DNA of 38,450 nt from Lysobacterales bacterium (GCA_029859505.1 JAOUCZ010000010.1:1-38450); one strand, 5' to 3'. Shown: positions 8,314 through 17,504, counted from the stretch's first letter. Translations and numbers: made by a program. Notes: a model not told the origin generated them from the sequence alone.

Positions 8314-9795
8314 TCAGTGAGCCTTTGTAGCACGGTTGTGAGACCAGATTCGCAATGCGTTGAGTTGCTCAGACATGGTCTTGGACAAGGGCACAATCCG
8401 GTAGATGTTATGTATCAGGTCATCATAGTTAAACTCTCTCCCGTCGGTAAAGGCATCTATCTTTGCGGCTTTTACCATTTGCTCCATTTCGGCTGCTGTC
8501 CAACCTGCAACGATCTTTGCCAGGTGATCCATGTCGAACTCTCCGGGATCTCCACCCTGGTTGCGAATATGGATGGAAAGAATGTCAGCACGCGCTTTGG
8601 CTTCGGGCAAATCAACAAAGAACAACTGGTCAAAGCGGCCTTTACGGATCATTTCCGGCGGTAATATTTCAATTCTGTTTGCAGTAGCCGCCACAAACAC
8701 ATTGGGCGGTTTCTCCTGCATCCAGGTTAAAAAAGACGAAAAGATCGTCATATTCCCACTGGTCGCGGTGTCGTGTAAGAAACCAAAACTGTTTTCTATT
8801 TCATCGATCCACAAAACCACCGGCGCGGCGTTCTCAGCAGCGCGTATGGCGCGCTCCCAGGCGACTTCAGGTGCACCCCAGCCACCCGACATGATCTTGT
8901 TCATGTCCAGGCGAATCAGTGGCAGGCCCCATACAGAGGGTATGGTTTTGGCAGCAAGTGACTTTCCGCAACCACTGACACCCATCATCAGGATACCGGC
9001 AGGCATCTGTACATTGGCCTCCTGCGCTTCTTTGGTAAACAGTTTCTTACGGGAAACCACCCAGCTTTTGAGCTTGTCAAGACCGCCTATATTGTCGATA
9101 TCATAGGTTTTGGTGATGACTTCAAGGCAGTTTTCCTTCATCAGCAACTGTGCCTTGGTCCGGTTAATCTCACTCAATGCATCCTCTACATCAAGCACCT
9201 CTTCACTTATCAGCTGACGGAATAAATCCCTCGTCTCGTTTGAAGAGAGTCCCTGTGTGGCATATGAAACACGCTCGAGCCACTCCTCGGAAACCCGGGC
9301 TTGTACCGGGTACTCGTTGTTCAATCCCCTGATGAGTTCGTGTAATTCCTGTACATCCGGAAGAGGCAGATCAAGCAGCTGGACCTCTTTGTTTAGCCCC
9401 GGCGGAATAATAACTGAGGGATGTGACAACACCACGGCGCCGGGTCTTGATGACAGGGTGTCGTAAGCGTCCCGTAGTGCCCGGATCAATGAGGGATTAG
9501 TTTCGAACAATCCCGGTAGATCCTTCATCAGGCAGATCGCATCGGTATCTGAATGGATGACAAAAGCCAGGGCCTCTACCGGATCAAGCAGACCTCTTTC
9601 CTGACCCGGACCACTGGTAAATCCGAGTGCTGCTGTCCATTGCCAGACCGGACGATCATCTCCGAACAAGGACTGTGAGGCCGCGTACAGCATACGCTCC
9701 AGACGCTCTTCCTCCCAGGTTGCTACGTAAAGCAAGGGTGTATCTGAGGTAATAATCCGGGTGATCGTGTCTGAAGGATTCACAGGTTTTTGCAT
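8314..9795 (-). CDS. AAA-family ATPase, Ycf46-like
   Basis: The protein has 493 residues. The N-terminal 220 residues form a RecA-like region without an obvious Walker A. A single AAA+ module follows: Walker A GVSGCGKS at 272-279, Walker B VVLWIDEIE at 326-334, sensor-1 around N373 and the arginine-finger segment RKGRFD at 384-389. This arrangement, and the phrase NIGGLDKLKSWV before the module, are those of the Ycf46 group found in cyanobacteria, plastids and proteobacteria, whose biochemical role is poorly known (links to inorganic-carbon use have been proposed). It is the gene upstream of soeABC on the same strand and is divergent from the giant enolase/PPDK gene, sharing a 181-bp promoter region with it. 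Its start has AGAGAA upstream. Confidence 0.83.
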   Translation of the reverse strand: MQKPVNPSDTITRIITSDTPLLYVATWEEERLERMLYAASQSLFGDDRPVWQWTAALGFTSGPGQERGLLDPVEALAFVIHSDTDAICLMKDLPGLFETNPSLIRALRDAYDTLSSRPGAVVLSHPSVIIPPGLNKEVQLLDLPLPDVQELHELIRGLNNEYPVQARVSEEWLERVSYATQGLSSNETRDLFRQLISEEVLDVEDALSEINRTKAQLLMKENCLEVITKTYDIDNIGGLDKLKSWVVSRKKLFTKEAQEANVQMPAGILMMGVSGCGKSLAAKTIPSVWGLPLIRLDMNKIMSGGWGAPEVAWERAIRAAENAAPVVLWIDEIENSFGFLHDTATSGNMTIFSSFLTWMQEKPPNVFVAATANRIEILPPEMIRKGRFDQLFFVDLPEAKARADILSIHIRNQGGDPGEFDMDHLAKIVAGWTAAEMEQMVKAAKIDAFTDGREFNYDDLIHNIYRIVPLSKTMSEQLNALRIWSHNRATKAH

Positions 9796-9976
9796 TCTAA
9801 GGTTCTCTTCACGCAGGCGTATATGACAGGGTTAAAAATCAATAATAAACAAACGGCTCGACCAACTCATGATCTGCGTCATCAGACAGCTGAAATAATG
9901 ACATTTATTTACGTCATTCGAGTCATGATCATACGCTTTGCCATGCATCATACCCCATCAGTCCGCCATGCAATGA
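9796..9976. promoter_or_regulatory. Divergent intergenic region with palindromic and repeated motifs
   Basis: This spacer lies between the AAA ATPase gene (leftward) and the giant enolase/PPDK gene (rightward) and must hold both promoters. It contains an inverted repeat, AATGAC (9897-9902) and GTCATT (9913-9918), around a 10-bp AT-rich centre. It also contains two copies of the palindrome-bearing octamer TCATGATC, at 9867-9874 and 9923-9930, which flank it symmetrically. The spacing suggests an operator for a dimeric regulator, but no specific regulator can be named and no convincing -35/-10 pair stands out. Confidence 0.35.
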
Positions 9977-12900
9977 TTGCGTCTTATAAGGGAGCTATTG
10001 ACCCAGATCATTGTTGCATTCAGGCACCGTGCATATAGTGACGCGCAATTGAAGAGTATGGGCGTCATGAAATTCGCCGCATCACTGATCAGGCATTCAA
10101 AAATGGTTTTCGCCGGTACTCCATCCGGTCCATTGTGCGTGAGCACAGAAAGACAAAAATCAAATCTGCAAGAAGGTTGGGTGATAGCCAACCATATCCT
10201 TGTTTCCTTCCACGTGGCATTTATATCCTCGGTTCTGGCGATCCCTGAAACTGCAGCGAGTAAGGCTGAGGTATTACGTTTTATATTTATTAGTCCGGAA
10301 ACCATTATTTCCGCCATTTTTACCTACCTGGTCTTCCACTCAGCTATCTCGCTCCATGAATTGGGTCATTTCCTGGAAGCAGCACGTTTGCGGGCGCTCA
10401 GTGACTCAATCCAGGACTCCGTAGAAGCCCGGCTCGCCGCACCCAAAAAGGCGCGCTGGCTCTATCTGCTTAAGCTGTTTATCCGCATACCCTTTGGGCT
10501 AGCGGTGGGAATCAAACGTGAAGGACTGAATTACTACCCCGATGCACCTTATAACCTGGCCGTCGCCGCCGCCGGCCCGCGTGCCAGCTTCAAGGTTGCC
10601 AGGGTGGCTTTGCCGGTGGCTCTGATCCTGCTGGCGACCGGTCTTCTGCAAGATCAGTCTCTCGCGCTCAACCTCGGTCGCTTATTACTGGGACTGGGTA
10701 TAGTGACCGGTCTCGATTTTCTGTTGGCAGACCCCGGTAAATACCGTGAATTCCGCCGGCGCGAGCAACGTGCTAGCCAGGCCTCTGCCAGCCTCCCGGA
10801 AGCCACCGGCTGGGCCGCTAAAGCCGCTTCTGTGAAAAATCGAATCGTTGAACGCAGCATGCAGGAAGCCACCCATCCACGCCTGGGTACCGTCAGGGCA
10901 CCCTGGCAATTTCGTAACTGCGGTATGGGTGGACGGCATACTGAGAAGGAATATCCGGAATCGAACATCAGTATGCAGGAAGCCATGTTCCTGATCCTGG
11001 GTGCAGTGGATTCACAGGAAGCACAGGAGATGACCGTGCGCCTGCAGAATCGACTCAAGGAAATCCTGGAAAAAGCAGAAGGTTGCCGGGTCATGGGTAT
11101 TGGGCTTGAAGGCGGGCTTGCTCCTTATGTAGATCGCGGTGACTACGAATTACCCGAACTGCGACTTTGGGCCATGATGAAACAAACCATCAAAGAGTGT
11201 GGTTTCCGGCCTGGCATCGATGTAGCTATCGCACTCGACCCTGCCCTGTCCGAATTGGAAATTGCCTACCGGGAAGAATTCGACGTGCCAGACAGTATCG
11301 GCATGTACCTGTTCTGGCGTGATCACTCCAAGAAGGTTCTGGACCGTGATGCAGTACTGGCCATCTATGAAAAAGCGATTTTTGACTATGACATTCCAAT
11401 TTTGTCGATCGAAGACGGTTTTTCCGAAGACGATACGGAAGGCTGGTACAAGTTACTCAATAAACTGGGCGACCGTGTACTTGTTGTGGGTGATGACCTG
11501 GTCACGACCAACGACCGAACCATTGAAATAGCTGCCTCAAAGGGGCTGATAAACTCCGTACTGGTGAAGGCAAATCAGATCGGATCCTTATACGAAACAC
11601 TGCTGGCAGTTCTGGTGACCCTCGGCAAAGACCTTAACCTGATCATATCGCATCGTTCAAAAAGTCCGAATGATGATATGGAGGCGCACATTGCACTGGC
11701 AACCAATGCACTGGGTCTCAAAGCAGGTGGTGGCGCCAATACCGAGCGCCTGGTCAAATACCAGGCGGTTACCACCCAGATGGAACGAATCCTGGAGCAG
11801 AATGTTCGGGAACCTGATTTACCCGGGTTTGCCATGGTCGAGCGTCTGCGGGCGCGGGAAGAACCGACTAACGCGGGCATTCCCACGGTGGGTGTTGACG
11901 TTCAATTGGCCCTGCCAGGTGCAGAACCCGAGAGTCGCGTACGTTTGTCCTTTCACGGAGCCACACCGCTTGGCACCTCATCAGGCACGGGTGAGGCGGT
12001 GCACCTGGTTGATGCTGTTTTTGAGCGTGCCGAATACCTGGAAGTAGTTGAAGAAAACCTGAAGTTCCTGCAGGAAGTGGAACCAGGTGTGTTTACTTTC
12101 AAACCCGACGTAATACGCTCACAGATCGAATCAACCGGTGACAAGGCCCTGCTGCAATTATTTAAGCGAAGCGGGCGTTATTATGGCAAAGGCTGTCTGA
12201 ATGCCGTCGATCACGTGCATGAATTTGTCGCACCCTTATTCGAACAAAAAAACGTTGCCGACTGGAGCCTCTTCGATATTGACCGTGCACTCTTAAATCT
12301 CGAGTTATCGACTGCAATACGTCGCGGAAAGCACGACAATGATACGGATACCGAAACTGAAATACGCGTAATGCAACGCAAACAAAACCTGGGCATGAAC
12401 GGAATTCTTTCTGTTTCCCTTGCTATGGCCCGCGGTATCGCTCATGTGCGTGGACAGGAACTCTATGAGTTTTTACGCGAGGAAATGTTGGTTATCATTG
12501 AACATTTGGCCGGTGCACATCATGTTGCCATCCGGGGCAGTCGCTATGAAGACTACGTGGCAGCACTGCAGGAAGTCAACACGCTGCTTGAAGCACAAAA
12601 TTTACCGCTTTATGGAGCCTTGCGAAAATTGACCGGAATTTATAACTGCCAGAATGAGGCCAGCCCCTTGCCTGCACCTTTCATCACAAACCTGACCATT
12701 GTCCCTGGCGAAGCAGCTTCATTTGATTCAAAGGAACAAGCGTCTATCAGCAGTCTGAACACCGCCCTGGTGAATGCCTATCTCACTCCTGCAAGCGAAC
12801 AGGATCACAAGCTTGATCTCAAGATTGCCTTACGCCGCTACCTGGAAACGATGACCCTGCTTGGTCGTCGTTACCGGATGTTCGAGATTGCCAATCACCG

Positions 12901-15900
12901 GTTCTTTAAGGTAGACAACACCCTGATCATACCCTTCGACGCGCACGGCAGCTTATCAATCTACGCTGTGCGCAGGGATTCGGAAGAGGTCATCAGGCAG
13001 GTTCTCCTGCCCCACGGTACATTGATTACCGATGCCCTGATCGCAGAGCTGTCCGGTTTCAAGGGTTCGGTCATCGATCTTGAGCGCGAAATTTATCATT
13101 TGCATGTCGATGACATGCCCACCATTCAGGTTGCCCGACTGCGTGACCTGGCTGGTCTGTTAAGACGTCTGAATAATTGTGGCAGTCGACATGAAGCAGT
13201 GTATGTTTTGCGATTTCTTGTGGCACGTCTTTGCAGCAGTTCATACCGCGGCATGCCCGGGGCCAAGAACCTTAAGTCCGAAATCATCCGTGTACGCCAG
13301 GAGTTGGCTGAGTTTATGAACGGCCCCTTTGCCGAACGTTTACGTCTGCCAACCAGTATCCTGGTACGCAGTATTTCGGGACTCGTGTCTCAGCCGAAAC
13401 TGATCGATGAAGTCTGGCAGGACACCATCGATCTTTCCGAAGTACACGTGCGCGGCAGTGCGATCACCAATGAGATTCGCAGGAGCACCCACCATGCCAT
13501 GGGCAAACACACCCTCAAACTGGCACGCGCATACCTTCAATGGCTTGAGACGGGTGAGGCAGAGTTCCCGGAACCTGAACGTGAAATTGCTGGACCCGCA
13601 GATGAGGCCGCGCGTTCAAACCCGGTCGTATCGGATCTTGTGAAACGTATCATTTCAAACCTCGAGCAACTCCTGGGAAGTGCACAGTTAGCCAGGCGAA
13701 TCGACGAATGGCGTGAAACTTATGCAAATGAGCTTCAGCGTTGTGAATCAACCAATACACTGGAAGAAGAGCTTGAGTCACTGGTAAGTAAAGGCATACA
13801 TGCCAATAACCAGTGGGTGTACCAACATCGCCTGCGCAGCCTGGTAAGCAAGCTACGCGATGGTGAGTGGGGCACCCAGGCCGGTGAGCCGTTTGAGGCG
13901 GCATTACAGCGATTACAGGAAGCACGGCCGTCTGATGAATCTTTCGAGCCTGACAAAGCAGAGGAAGAAGCACGCGATGCGGTTAATACCTTCTGCTCAA
14001 GTATTCGACATGATTACCAGGACTCCCTTTTCCTGGCCCTTGATGAATTGCTCGGGTTTTATCACGGTGGTAATCAGTTTGATGCCTTTGCACGCAGTTG
14101 CAGTCTTCGCCGGGAGCTTGAATCACTGGCCGGCAACGGCGTATTCCCCACCCAGCGTTACCTTTTACACCAGCTTGACTGCATTTTGGAGGAACTGGGG
14201 TTCTTCGCACTGAGACACGTTGCCTCGGACTACATGGAAAATGGCATCAGGCTGGCAGAGTGTCTGTCCATCGTCCACCTGTGTGCCGGCAACCTCGATC
14301 GCGATGGTCTGTTCTCACGGGAACTATGGGATTTATCTGCCATGTTGGTTAATCCGTCGCGCAGTTCATCCGAGTTACTGGATGTGCTCGAACAAATTCA
14401 ACGCAACTACCATCGACTTGTTCACCGGGTCAGCAATGCATACGAAGTGATGGCAGAACACCTGGGTTATGGAACTGAGGAAATGCGTGCAGTTTTAGCC
14501 AATTTCCAGCGCACCATGCATGACCTGAACAGCCTGGTGCATTTCTCCGACCTGGCACGTACGTTCCTGTCGGAAAGTGACCGGGACAACAGTCAACCGG
14601 AAGCGGGCGGCACAGGTGTGGATCCCTGGGATTTCGTCCACTTGTCACACACCTATGACATAAGGCGTCGTGTCGAAAACAGGCAAGCCGCAAGTTTGCA
14701 GGCTCGCTACGGCGGTAAGGGTAGTGGCTTGATTTACATCGCATATTTAGGCATTCCTACACGCGACGGTTTTATTATCCCAACCGTCCTGCCACGTCTG
14801 GATCTGCACAAGCACGAGCAACAGAAACTCGAACAGGAAGTATTGCAGCATCTTCGAATACTTGAAAAAGATATAGAAACCAACGAGGGCCAAAACCTTG
14901 GTCTCGGTAACCCCGATGCGCCCTTGCTGCTCGCGGTTCGAGGCGGCTCGGTATTTTCAATGCCGGGTATGCTGGCAACGATGGTCTTTGTTGGCATGAC
15001 CGATGCCATCGCTGAGTCCCTGGCACGAGAGGACGATTGGTATGCCTGGGATGCGTACCGGCGCTTCCTTGTGTCTTTTTCCGCAGCGGTCTGGGACCTT
15101 GACATAGAGGCGCTTGACCTGGTTGAAAAAGCCAAGCGGCGTCATGGCGTCACGCTCAAGACCGATTTGAGCGGCGGTGAGATGCGTGAGGTGGTTGAAG
15201 CCACCAAAGATGCCATTCGACAAGCGGGTCATGCCGAACAACTCGACTCGATACTCAACGATGCTGAGCTTCAGCTACAGACTGCCGTGCGTGCAGTGCA
15301 TGCATCCTGGGACCGGAACCGAGCAAGGCAATATCGTGCCATTAAACACCTGAGCGAAGGCTGGCATACTGCTGTTATCGTGCAACAAATGGCTTCGGGC
15401 AATCGTATCAACCAACAGGAACTTAAACCGGGCATCGACGAGATGGGTATTTCTCTGACCGGTGTTATTCCCAATACGCGCATGAAAACCACCGGCTTCC
15501 GGGAGTTCACCGGCGATATCAAGTTCAGTGCATGCGGTGATGACCTGGTGGGTGGCATCACGGCGGCAAAGTCCTTTGAGCCGGTGCAACGATTGCACAT
15601 CCTGGCGCCCATGCTGGAACGCAAACTCAATCATGCAGGTGCCCGCCTGCGGCGTTACCTGGGTTCGGACGCAGAGATTGAATTCACAGTTGACCGGGGC
15701 GTATTGAGTGTCCTGCAAGCACGCAGTGCCCAGATGAATCACCGCTTCAGTCCCAAAACCTTCGATAAACCTGGAACTCCCTCAGGGCGTGGTATCGGTA
15801 TTAGCGGCACGGCTTTTCGTGGCCGCGTTGCTTTCAATGAAGCTGATGTGGAACGCCTGAGAAACTTGCCGGACGAAGACAACGACGATTCGGATGGTAT

Positions 15901-16216
15901 TTTACTGGTACTGGAGAACCCGGTTCCTGATGAAATTCCCCTGATACTTTCGGTTAATGGCCTATTGGCCGCTCGTGGCGGCTCAACCTCCCATGCGGCG
16001 GTCTGCGTACACGGCATTGAAGACCAGCCGTACACTGCGGTATTAGGTGTATCGGAACTTCGGGTGAGTGAAAACGGAGCCACGCTGATGGGGGCTGATG
16101 ATCAAATTGAACATACCATCTGCACAGGAGATATACTATCCATCCACGGACAGACCGGTGACGTATTCGCAGGTTCACGACGTCTACTCAGCATAAAGCA
16201 AAAAAAAGCGACTTAA
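9977..16216 (+). CDS. Giant fusion: S2P-like membrane domain + circularly permuted enolase + PPDK ATP-grasp and phosphohistidine domains
   Basis: The protein has 2,079 residues if read from the first TTG. Other starts are TTG 9998, which follows AAGGGAG closely, and ATG 10058 or 10067. Residues about 65-260 hold four or five membrane helices, HELGH at 127-131, an AAAGPRAS block near 198-204 and GLD at 245-247, as in M50/site-2 proteases. Residues 305-612 form an enolase barrel: H321, E335, E378, D421, E479, D506, K531, H559 and K582 align with the yeast catalytic or metal residues H159, E168, E211, D246, E295, D320, K345, H373 and K396. Residues 625-835 form the enolase capping domain (GIPTVGVDV, a TSSGTGEAV loop, YYGKGCLNAV, GMNGILSVSLAMAR), placed after the barrel. 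Residues 840-1560 are largely helical and unassigned. Residues 1575-1920 are a PPDK-type ATP-grasp (K1581, R1655, E1902, Q1914). Residues 1935-2070 are the swivelling domain with phospho-His H2006 (GGSTSHAA). No PEP-binding barrel follows. Confidence 0.85.
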   Translation: MRLIRELLTQIIVAFRHRAYSDAQLKSMGVMKFAASLIRHSKMVFAGTPSGPLCVSTERQKSNLQEGWVIANHILVSFHVAFISSVLAIPETAASKAEVLRFIFISPETIISAIFTYLVFHSAISLHELGHFLEAARLRALSDSIQDSVEARLAAPKKARWLYLLKLFIRIPFGLAVGIKREGLNYYPDAPYNLAVAAAGPRASFKVARVALPVALILLATGLLQDQSLALNLGRLLLGLGIVTGLDFLLADPGKYREFRRREQRASQASASLPEATGWAAKAASVKNRIVERSMQEATHPRLGTVRAPWQFRNCGMGGRHTEKEYPESNISMQEAMFLILGAVDSQEAQEMTVRLQNRLKEILEKAEGCRVMGIGLEGGLAPYVDRGDYELPELRLWAMMKQTIKECGFRPGIDVAIALDPALSELEIAYREEFDVPDSIGMYLFWRDHSKKVLDRDAVLAIYEKAIFDYDIPILSIEDGFSEDDTEGWYKLLNKLGDRVLVVGDDLVTTNDRTIEIAASKGLINSVLVKANQIGSLYETLLAVLVTLGKDLNLIISHRSKSPNDDMEAHIALATNALGLKAGGGANTERLVKYQAVTTQMERILEQNVREPDLPGFAMVERLRAREEPTNAGIPTVGVDVQLALPGAEPESRVRLSFHGATPLGTSSGTGEAVHLVDAVFERAEYLEVVEENLKFLQEVEPGVFTFKPDVIRSQIESTGDKALLQLFKRSGRYYGKGCLNAVDHVHEFVAPLFEQKNVADWSLFDIDRALLNLELSTAIRRGKHDNDTDTETEIRVMQRKQNLGMNGILSVSLAMARGIAHVRGQELYEFLREEMLVIIEHLAGAHHVAIRGSRYEDYVAALQEVNTLLEAQNLPLYGALRKLTGIYNCQNEASPLPAPFITNLTIVPGEAASFDSKEQASISSLNTALVNAYLTPASEQDHKLDLKIALRRYLETMTLLGRRYRMFEIANHRFFKVDNTLIIPFDAHGSLSIYAVRRDSEEVIRQVLLPHGTLITDALIAELSGFKGSVIDLEREIYHLHVDDMPTIQVARLRDLAGLLRRLNNCGSRHEAVYVLRFLVARLCSSSYRGMPGAKNLKSEIIRVRQELAEFMNGPFAERLRLPTSILVRSISGLVSQPKLIDEVWQDTIDLSEVHVRGSAITNEIRRSTHHAMGKHTLKLARAYLQWLETGEAEFPEPEREIAGPADEAARSNPVVSDLVKRIISNLEQLLGSAQLARRIDEWRETYANELQRCESTNTLEEELESLVSKGIHANNQWVYQHRLRSLVSKLRDGEWGTQAGEPFEAALQRLQEARPSDESFEPDKAEEEARDAVNTFCSSIRHDYQDSLFLALDELLGFYHGGNQFDAFARSCSLRRELESLAGNGVFPTQRYLLHQLDCILEELGFFALRHVASDYMENGIRLAECLSIVHLCAGNLDRDGLFSRELWDLSAMLVNPSRSSSELLDVLEQIQRNYHRLVHRVSNAYEVMAEHLGYGTEEMRAVLANFQRTMHDLNSLVHFSDLARTFLSESDRDNSQPEAGGTGVDPWDFVHLSHTYDIRRRVENRQAASLQARYGGKGSGLIYIAYLGIPTRDGFIIPTVLPRLDLHKHEQQKLEQEVLQHLRILEKDIETNEGQNLGLGNPDAPLLLAVRGGSVFSMPGMLATMVFVGMTDAIAESLAREDDWYAWDAYRRFLVSFSAAVWDLDIEALDLVEKAKRRHGVTLKTDLSGGEMREVVEATKDAIRQAGHAEQLDSILNDAELQLQTAVRAVHASWDRNRARQYRAIKHLSEGWHTAVIVQQMASGNRINQQELKPGIDEMGISLTGVIPNTRMKTTGFREFTGDIKFSACGDDLVGGITAAKSFEPVQRLHILAPMLERKLNHAGARLRRYLGSDAEIEFTVDRGVLSVLQARSAQMNHRFSPKTFDKPGTPSGRGIGISGTAFRGRVAFNEADVERLRNLPDEDNDDSDGILLVLENPVPDEIPLILSVNGLLAARGGSTSHAAVCVHGIEDQPYTAVLGVSELRVSENGATLMGADDQIEHTICTGDILSIHGQTGDVFAGSRRLLSIKQKKAT

Positions 16217-16236
16217 GCGATCAAACAAACGATTGC

Positions 16237-17429
16237 ATGAATCCGGGCAATATCACACTACAAACCCGGCGTCTGGCACATAATGTCAAATGGCTGTCTC
16301 TGCAGGAGTTACTGATACGACTCCTGGGTCTCGCGACCGCCATCTATCTCGCCAGGGTTTTAACTCCCACTGCTTTTGAAGAATTAGGCCTGGCTGTTGC
16401 CATGATTGGCATCCTGACAACGCTGGTACAGGCAGGCACCGGATCCCGTGGCACCCGCCTGTCTGCCCTCGACCCCGCATCGATCCCTCAGACCCGCGCA
16501 AGCATCACGGGCTTGAGGGTAACCATCACCCTTATTGTGATGGCCGGACTTATCTCATGTGCACCAACACTTTCACAAACATTCTCATTTTCGGCCAACC
16601 TGCTCATCCTGTGTTCATTTCTATTGCTTCGCCCTGCCCTGGCCGCGCTGCTCGGTTCTGTCTATATACACGGCGCGCTCTTATTATTGGGCTGGTTGAG
16701 CACACCCGCATCGGCCGCTGACTTCCTTGTGGCGCAAAATCTGATGCTGACGATGATCATTTTGTTGCATGTGATCAATAATTCGGCTTTTCCTTCCGCC
16801 AGCAGGCTATTGCCCTGGACTCCGCGATGGCATTGAACCTGGTTGCTGACCTGCTACGCTACTACCTGGTGTTGATTATTCCGGGCATCCTGGTTCTCGC
16901 CCTTTTTGCAGACCAGATTCTTAACCTGCTGTTTGGAGTTGAATATTCAGATTCCGGACCAGTGCTGATGTTACTGCTCACCGCATTACCATTCCTGGCA
17001 GTCAGTGATAGTCTGCAACTGGTGCTCAAGGCAATACCAAAACCAAAAGCTGTGCTGACTGCCCGGATTGTCAGCACCCTGGTACTGCTTGTTATTGCGA
17101 TCTTATCTGTACCCCGTTATGGTGCCCTTGGTGGAGCAGCAGCGGTGGTTGCCGGTGAGGCAGCAGCAATGGTTTTACTTTTCTGGTTGGTTAAACGCAC
17201 TCTTGGGGCCATGCCCTGGAATGCCAGGTGTTATGAAGCAATACTCGCAGGTGTTATAACGGCGCTTGTTCTTGTGCTAACCCAAAGCTGGCCGTTATTG
17301 TTCAGGCTGCCCTTTGCTGCGATAGTCTATATTCTCTCAGCAGGGTTAATGAAGGCGGTTTCAGCCCATGAACTCGGGTCTGTTCCGCATCTAATTTCAG
17401 CGGCGCTTCAAAATGATAAACTGGAATAA
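16237..17429 (+). pseudogene. Polysaccharide/oligosaccharide flippase (Wzx/MATE-like), frameshifted
   Basis: Two abutting frames together resemble one lipid-linked-sugar flippase. The first (16237-16836, 199 residues) has the family start with RLLGLATAIYLARVLTP and several helices, then ends in NSAFPSASRLLPWTPRWH. The second (from about 16800 in the +1 frame; its first ATG is 16827, end 17429, 200 residues) continues with QQAIALDSAMALNLVADLLRYY and helices typical of the second half. Joining FPSASR to QQAIALDS restores an ordinary flippase sequence, so one base appears lost or gained near 16795-16815. The sum (about 395 residues) is also shorter than the usual 430-480, and a segment around residue 130 seems missing. 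It starts 20 bp after the giant gene, probably in one transcript. A sequencing error is the alternative. Confidence 0.65.
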
Positions 17430-17504
17430 GTCAGCTAACAGGTTTCTTTCAGAACCGGGCAAATGGGTTCCATCAAAGTTTGGCTTTCGGCAACCTGATG
17501 GGTT

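Noticed and set aside
9977-16216. Possibility that the giant gene is an assembly chimera of eno and ppdK
   Set aside because: The domain junctions show no frame or codon-use break, the enolase halves are permuted and not simply joined, and linkers are long and protein-like. It remains checkable with reads, but the sequence itself does not suggest an artefact.
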